NCBI RefSeq assembly: GCF_029278605.1
Contig: NZ_CP119573.1
Coordinates: forward strand, 248,001 to 312,000
Reading direction: 5' to 3'
Source of the DNA: Cupriavidus sp. WKF15
Lineage (GTDB): Bacteria > Pseudomonadota > Gammaproteobacteria > Burkholderiales > Burkholderiaceae
Length of the DNA stretch: 64,000 bases
The notes under the pieces are model-generated. The model saw only the letters and a list, made by a program, of their open reading frames with translations, made no database searches and was not told the DNA's origin. Positions 60,752 through 64,000 of this stretch are shown here, in pieces; the stretch's first letter is position 1, and every line of letters starts with the position of its first letter. The translations under genes were made by a program, and so were the position numbers.

Positions 60752-61113
60752 GGTGGTCTCCTTGAGGATGAGTCGCCACGGACCTGGCTGGCGACTGGTT
60801 GACGAGGCCGATGGGGTCGGCTTGTGCGTCGTGGAAAGAACGAGACTAGTGAAGTTCCGCGCGAAGCGATAGCGGGAAGCTTAGTCCGAAAGAGCCCGTT
60901 TATGGACAGCCTATTTTCGAAGAGAAGGTTGACTTGTCGTATTTACTGACGCACGCTGCAACGCTTACCGCACTTCGCCCTGTTCGAAGAATGCGCTAAA
61001 GGCCGCATCGGGTGGCCCATGCGCCGCACCATCGCCTGCCTGTTCGCGGTCATTGTCACGCTGTGGGCCCGCGCACGGCTAAGATGAGGGGCCTCGTCCT
61101 CACTACGCCCCCA
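60752..61113. promoter_or_regulatory. Phasin/mdcR intergenic region with leader hairpin
   Basis: This 362-nt spacer holds divergent promoters. AGTCGCCA / TGGCGACT (60771-60778 with 60789-60796; 10-nt loop) can form a stem in the phasin 5' UTR. I found no confident sigma-70 promoter. No gene is supported here. Confidence 0.45.
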
Positions 61114-62031
61114 ATGAGAATCCGCATCGGCGAAGAGATCACCTTCCGCAAGCTCGAAGCGCTGCTGGCGTTCATGGAATCCGGCAACCTGGCCAAGGCG
61201 GCCGAGATCCTGGAAACCAGCACGGTCAGCGTCCACCGCGCGCTGCACTCGCTCGAGGAAGGCACGAGTTGCGCGCTGTTCCGGCACGAAGGTCGCAACC
61301 TGATCCCGACCGATGCGGCCCATGTGCTGGCGGACACGGCCCGCGAAGTGCTCAAGGCCATGGCCGACGGCATCCGCGCGACGCGCGAGGCCGCCGGCTA
61401 CCTGGCCGACCATCTCAAGATCGGCTCGCTGTATTCGCTGACGGCGCAGACGGTGCCGCGAATCGTCATCGACCTCAAGGCCCGGCGGCCGGACCTGCAG
61501 ACCGAGCTCGTGCTGGGCTCGAACGCCGACCTGCTGCAGATGCTCAAGCAGGGCGCCACCGACGCCACCCTGATGGCCACGCCCGAGCCGGACCCCGAGA
61601 TTGAATCCATCCCCCTGTTCGAAGACGAGATATTTTTCGCGGCGCCGGCCGACTCGCGCTACGCAGCGATGCCGGCCGTGGACCTGCGTACCTGCCGGGA
61701 CGAGCCGTTCGTGTCGCTGAGCGAAGGGTTCGCCACCTCGCGCGGCTTTACCGAGGCGTTCCGGATCGCGGATTTCCAGCCCAATCTCGTCATGAAGGTC
61801 GGCGATATCTTTTCGCTGATGAACCTGGTCGGCGGCGGCGTCGGGTACACCCTGCTGCCCGGCCGCGTGAAGGGCGTTTCGCCGCGCAATGTGGCATTCG
61901 TGCCACTTGCCGCCGACTACGACTCCATCCGCCAGACCATCGGCCTGAGCTTCCTGCGCCGCCGCGAGCGCGACCCCAACCTGCTGGCGCTGGCAGCCGT
62001 CTGCCGCATGGCCATGCGCGAAGGACAGTAG
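61114..62031 (+). CDS. mdcR: LysR-family regulator of malonate utilisation (MdcR-like)
   Basis: A 305-residue LysR regulator. The HTH is in EITFRKLEALLAFMESGNLAKAAEILETSTVSVHRALHSLEEG. The effector domain includes LKIGSLYSLTAQTVPRIVIDL and GVGYTLLPGRVKGVSPRNVAFVPL. It is upstream of mdcA on the same strand, the order found in other mdc loci. The ATG at 61114 is preferred over an in-frame upstream start at 61012 by alignment with LysR N-termini. Confidence 0.88.
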   Translation: MRIRIGEEITFRKLEALLAFMESGNLAKAAEILETSTVSVHRALHSLEEGTSCALFRHEGRNLIPTDAAHVLADTAREVLKAMADGIRATREAAGYLADHLKIGSLYSLTAQTVPRIVIDLKARRPDLQTELVLGSNADLLQMLKQGATDATLMATPEPDPEIESIPLFEDEIFFAAPADSRYAAMPAVDLRTCRDEPFVSLSEGFATSRGFTEAFRIADFQPNLVMKVGDIFSLMNLVGGGVGYTLLPGRVKGVSPRNVAFVPLAADYDSIRQTIGLSFLRRRERDPNLLALAAVCRMAMREGQ

Positions 62032-62140
62032 CCCCCAGCTCGCTTTCGCCAAGCGTAACGATCCTGCCGCCCGCGTGATTGTTCCGCGGTCTCCGCCTGT
62101 TTATGGTTGACGCCATCAGACAGACCTAGCCGGAGACACG

Positions 62141-63799
62141 ATGACCAGCACCACCCCGGGGCGTCAGTGGAATACCCGCAGAGAAGCCAAGGCGCGGCGC
62201 AAGCAGCAAGGCGCCGCTATCGCGCAGGGCAAGCGCATACCGACCGGCGACATCGTGGCCTTCCTGGAGGCCGTGCTGCTCCCGGGCGATCGCGTGGTGG
62301 TCGAAGGCAACAACCAGAAGCAGGCGGATTTCCTGTCGCGCTCGCTGGCGCAGGTCAGCCCCGGGCGCGTCAACGGCCTGCACATGATCATCCCGAGCGT
62401 CAGCCGCGTGGAGCATCTGGACCTGTTCGAGCGCGGCATCGCGCGCAAGCTCGACTTCTCGTATGCGGGCGCGCAGAGCATCCGGATCTCGCAGTTCCTG
62501 GAAGACGGCCTGCTTGAAGTCGGCGCGATCCACACCTACATCGAACTGTACGCGCGCCTGTATGTGGACCTGGTGCCCAACGTCGTGCTGATCGCCGGCT
62601 ACAAGGCGGACCGCGACGGCAACCTCTACACCGGCCCGAGCACCGAGGATACGCCCGCGCTGGTGGAGGCCGCCGCGTTCCGCGACGGCCTCGTGATCGC
62701 GCAGGTCAACGAGATCGTCGACGACCCGGCCGGCCTGCCGCGCGTGGATGTGCCGGGCTCCTGGGTCGACTACGTGGTGCAGGCCGACCAGCCGTTCTTC
62801 TGCGAGCCGCTGTTCACGCGCGACCCGCGCCTGATCAAGCCCGTGCACGTGCTGATGGCGATGATGGCGATCCGCGGCATCTACGAACGCCACCAGGTGC
62901 AGTCGCTGAACCACGGCATCGGTTTCAACACGGCTGCCATCGAACTGATCCTGCCGACCTACGGCGAGTCGCTGGGGCTGAAGGGCAAGATCTGCAAGTA
63001 CTGGACCCTTAACCCGCACCCCACGCTGATCCCGGCGATCGAGACCGGCTGGGTCGAAAGCGTGCACAGCTTCGGCAGCGAACTGGGCATGGAGCCATAC
63101 GTCGCGGCGCGGCCCGATATCTTCTTCACCGGCGCGGACGGCTCGATGCGCTCGAACCGCGCGTTCTGCCAGCTTGCGGGCCAGTATGCGGTGGACCTCT
63201 TCATCGGCTCGACGCTGCAGATCGACGGCGACGGTCACTCGTCCACGGTGACCCGCGGCCGGCTGTCCGGCTTTGGCGGCGCGCCGAACATGGGCCACAA
63301 CCCGGGGGGCCGCCGCCACCCCACGCCCGCGTGGCTCGACCTGATCGAGACCGACGATCCGCTCGCACGCGGCCGCAAGCTCGTGGTGCAGATGGTCGAG
63401 ACCTTCCAGGCCGGCGGCAAGCCGACCTTCGTCGAATCGATGGACGCCGTGGACGTCGCGCGCGAAAGCGGCATGCCGCTGGCGCCGGTCATGATCTACG
63501 GCGACGACGTCACGCACGTGCTGACCGAGGAAGGCATCGCCTACCTCTACAAGGCGCAATCGCTCGAAGAGCGGCGCCGGATGATCGCCGCCGTGGCCGG
63601 CGTGACCCCGATCGGCCTGAAGCACGATCCCGCACAGACGCGCCGCATGCGCAGCGACGGCCTGATCGCGCTGCCCGAGGACCTTGGCGTGCAGCGCAGC
63701 CAGGCCACGCGCAGCCTGCTCGCGGCCAAGAGCATGGCCGACCTGGTTGAATGGTCTGGTGGCCTGTACGCGCCGCCGGCACGCTTCCGGAGCTGGTAA
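62141..63799 (+). CDS. mdcA: Malonate decarboxylase alpha subunit (acetyl-S-ACP:malonate ACP transferase)
   Basis: A 552-residue soluble enzyme transferring the acetyl-S-ACP to malonate in malonate decarboxylase. Signatures are [99 protein letters not shown] and [24 protein letters not shown]. It overlaps mdcB by one nucleotide (TAATG). The rest of the mdc cluster lies beyond the window. Confidence 0.96.
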   Translation: MTSTTPGRQWNTRREAKARRKQQGAAIAQGKRIPTGDIVAFLEAVLLPGDRVVVEGNNQKQADFLSRSLAQVSPGRVNGLHMIIPSVSRVEHLDLFERGIARKLDFSYAGAQSIRISQFLEDGLLEVGAIHTYIELYARLYVDLVPNVVLIAGYKADRDGNLYTGPSTEDTPALVEAAAFRDGLVIAQVNEIVDDPAGLPRVDVPGSWVDYVVQADQPFFCEPLFTRDPRLIKPVHVLMAMMAIRGIYERHQVQSLNHGIGFNTAAIELILPTYGESLGLKGKICKYWTLNPHPTLIPAIETGWVESVHSFGSELGMEPYVAARPDIFFTGADGSMRSNRAFCQLAGQYAVDLFIGSTLQIDGDGHSSTVTRGRLSGFGGAPNMGHNPGGRRHPTPAWLDLIETDDPLARGRKLVVQMVETFQAGGKPTFVESMDAVDVARESGMPLAPVMIYGDDVTHVLTEEGIAYLYKAQSLEERRRMIAAVAGVTPIGLKHDPAQTRRMRSDGLIALPEDLGVQRSQATRSLLAAKSMADLVEWSGGLYAPPARFRSW

Positions 63800-64000
63800 T
63801 GGGCGGCGCAGCGGCAAGCACCATATGGGCCGGAAATAATGCGGCCCCTGCGATCGGTGGCCCGTCCACGCATGCGCAGTTGCTGGCCGGCCTGGCGGTC
63901 GACGCCATCGTCGAAGAAGCACGGTTGTCGCCCAAGCCCGGGCTGGTCGACAGCCGCGGCAGCGGCGCGCATGCCGACCTGACGCTGGCGCTGATGCTGC
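63799..64000 (+). CDS. mdcB: Triphosphoribosyl-dephospho-CoA synthase MdcB (partial)
   Basis: The first 67 residues are present and the gene is cut by the window edge. The CitG-family motif [23 protein letters not shown] is visible. MdcB makes the prosthetic group precursor for the malonate decarboxylase ACP. It starts at the ATG overlapping the mdcA stop (TAATG). Confidence 0.9.
   Translation, partial: MGGAAASTIWAGNNAAPAIGGPSTHAQLLAGLAVDAIVEEARLSPKPGLVDSRGSGAHADLTLALML

Noticed and set aside
62126..63922. A 598-codon minus-strand open frame opposite mdcA
   Set aside because: Shadow of mdcA, which is well conserved.
1..64000. CRISPR arrays, IS elements, prophage genes
   Set aside because: No regularly spaced repeats, transposase or phage structural genes were seen on either strand.

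Overview
The window is a high-GC chromosomal segment from a Cupriavidus-like member of the Burkholderiaceae. The evidence is gene content and order: a large hopanoid (hpn) locus with hpnA/B/H/I/J/K/L/M/N, ispH and mlaA; a malonate decarboxylase (mdc) locus; a phasin; a PHA-synthase-like DUF3141 protein beside pta/ackA/fabI; and short Gram-negative lipoproteins. Species cannot be fixed from sequence reading alone. Most genes are in tight operons, often with 4-nt ATGA overlaps. No insertion sequence, prophage or CRISPR array is visible.

Region 1 (1-9.6 kb): the N-terminal part of a TonB-dependent receptor (cut by the window edge), a flavodoxin-family protein, an AHSA1/ArsR pair with a palindromic operator, a class A penicillin-binding protein, a small secreted protein, an internally shortened porin, a YeiH-type exporter and a small membrane protein. 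Region 2 (9.7-15 kb, minus strand): DUF3141 protein, phosphotransacetylase, acetate kinase and enoyl-ACP reductase form one operon that looks like an acyl-CoA/acyl-phosphate/PHB metabolic unit. Region 3 (15.7-25 kb): a Gly/His-rich secreted protein, a lipoprotein, an MCE/PqiC pair without its ABC ATPase and permease, a b561-type cytochrome, a DUF1800/DUF1501 pair, a DMT exporter, an AraC regulator and an MFS carrier.

Region 4 (25.2-32.8 kb): cyoABCD (quinol oxidase) runs directly into a cobalt-type nitrile hydratase operon (alpha, beta, activator), followed by an amino-acid permease. Region 5 (32.9-48.3 kb): hopanoid biosynthesis, modification and trafficking genes. A HTH-nucleotidyltransferase/HEPN pair with its own promoter sits between hpnI and hpnJ. 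A ferritin-like diiron candidate protein opens the locus.

Region 6 (48.3-53 kb): an FKBP, ilvA with a complete attenuator (20-codon Ile-rich leader peptide plus terminator), a 37-codon small membrane ORF, tRNA-Leu(CAG) and a serine-recombinase-like protein lacking its catalytic residues. Region 7 (53-61 kb): a 1355-residue CheB-CheR-PAS-kinase-receiver protein, stress-type small proteins (PRC-barrel, DUF4142), several tiny ORFs and a phasin. Region 8 (61-64 kb): mdcR, mdcA and the start of mdcB.

The most unusual observations are the ilvA attenuator, the nucleotidyltransferase/HEPN module interrupting the hopanoid operon, the cyo-nitrile hydratase fusion operon, and several unlisted small ORFs with good ribosome-binding sites.
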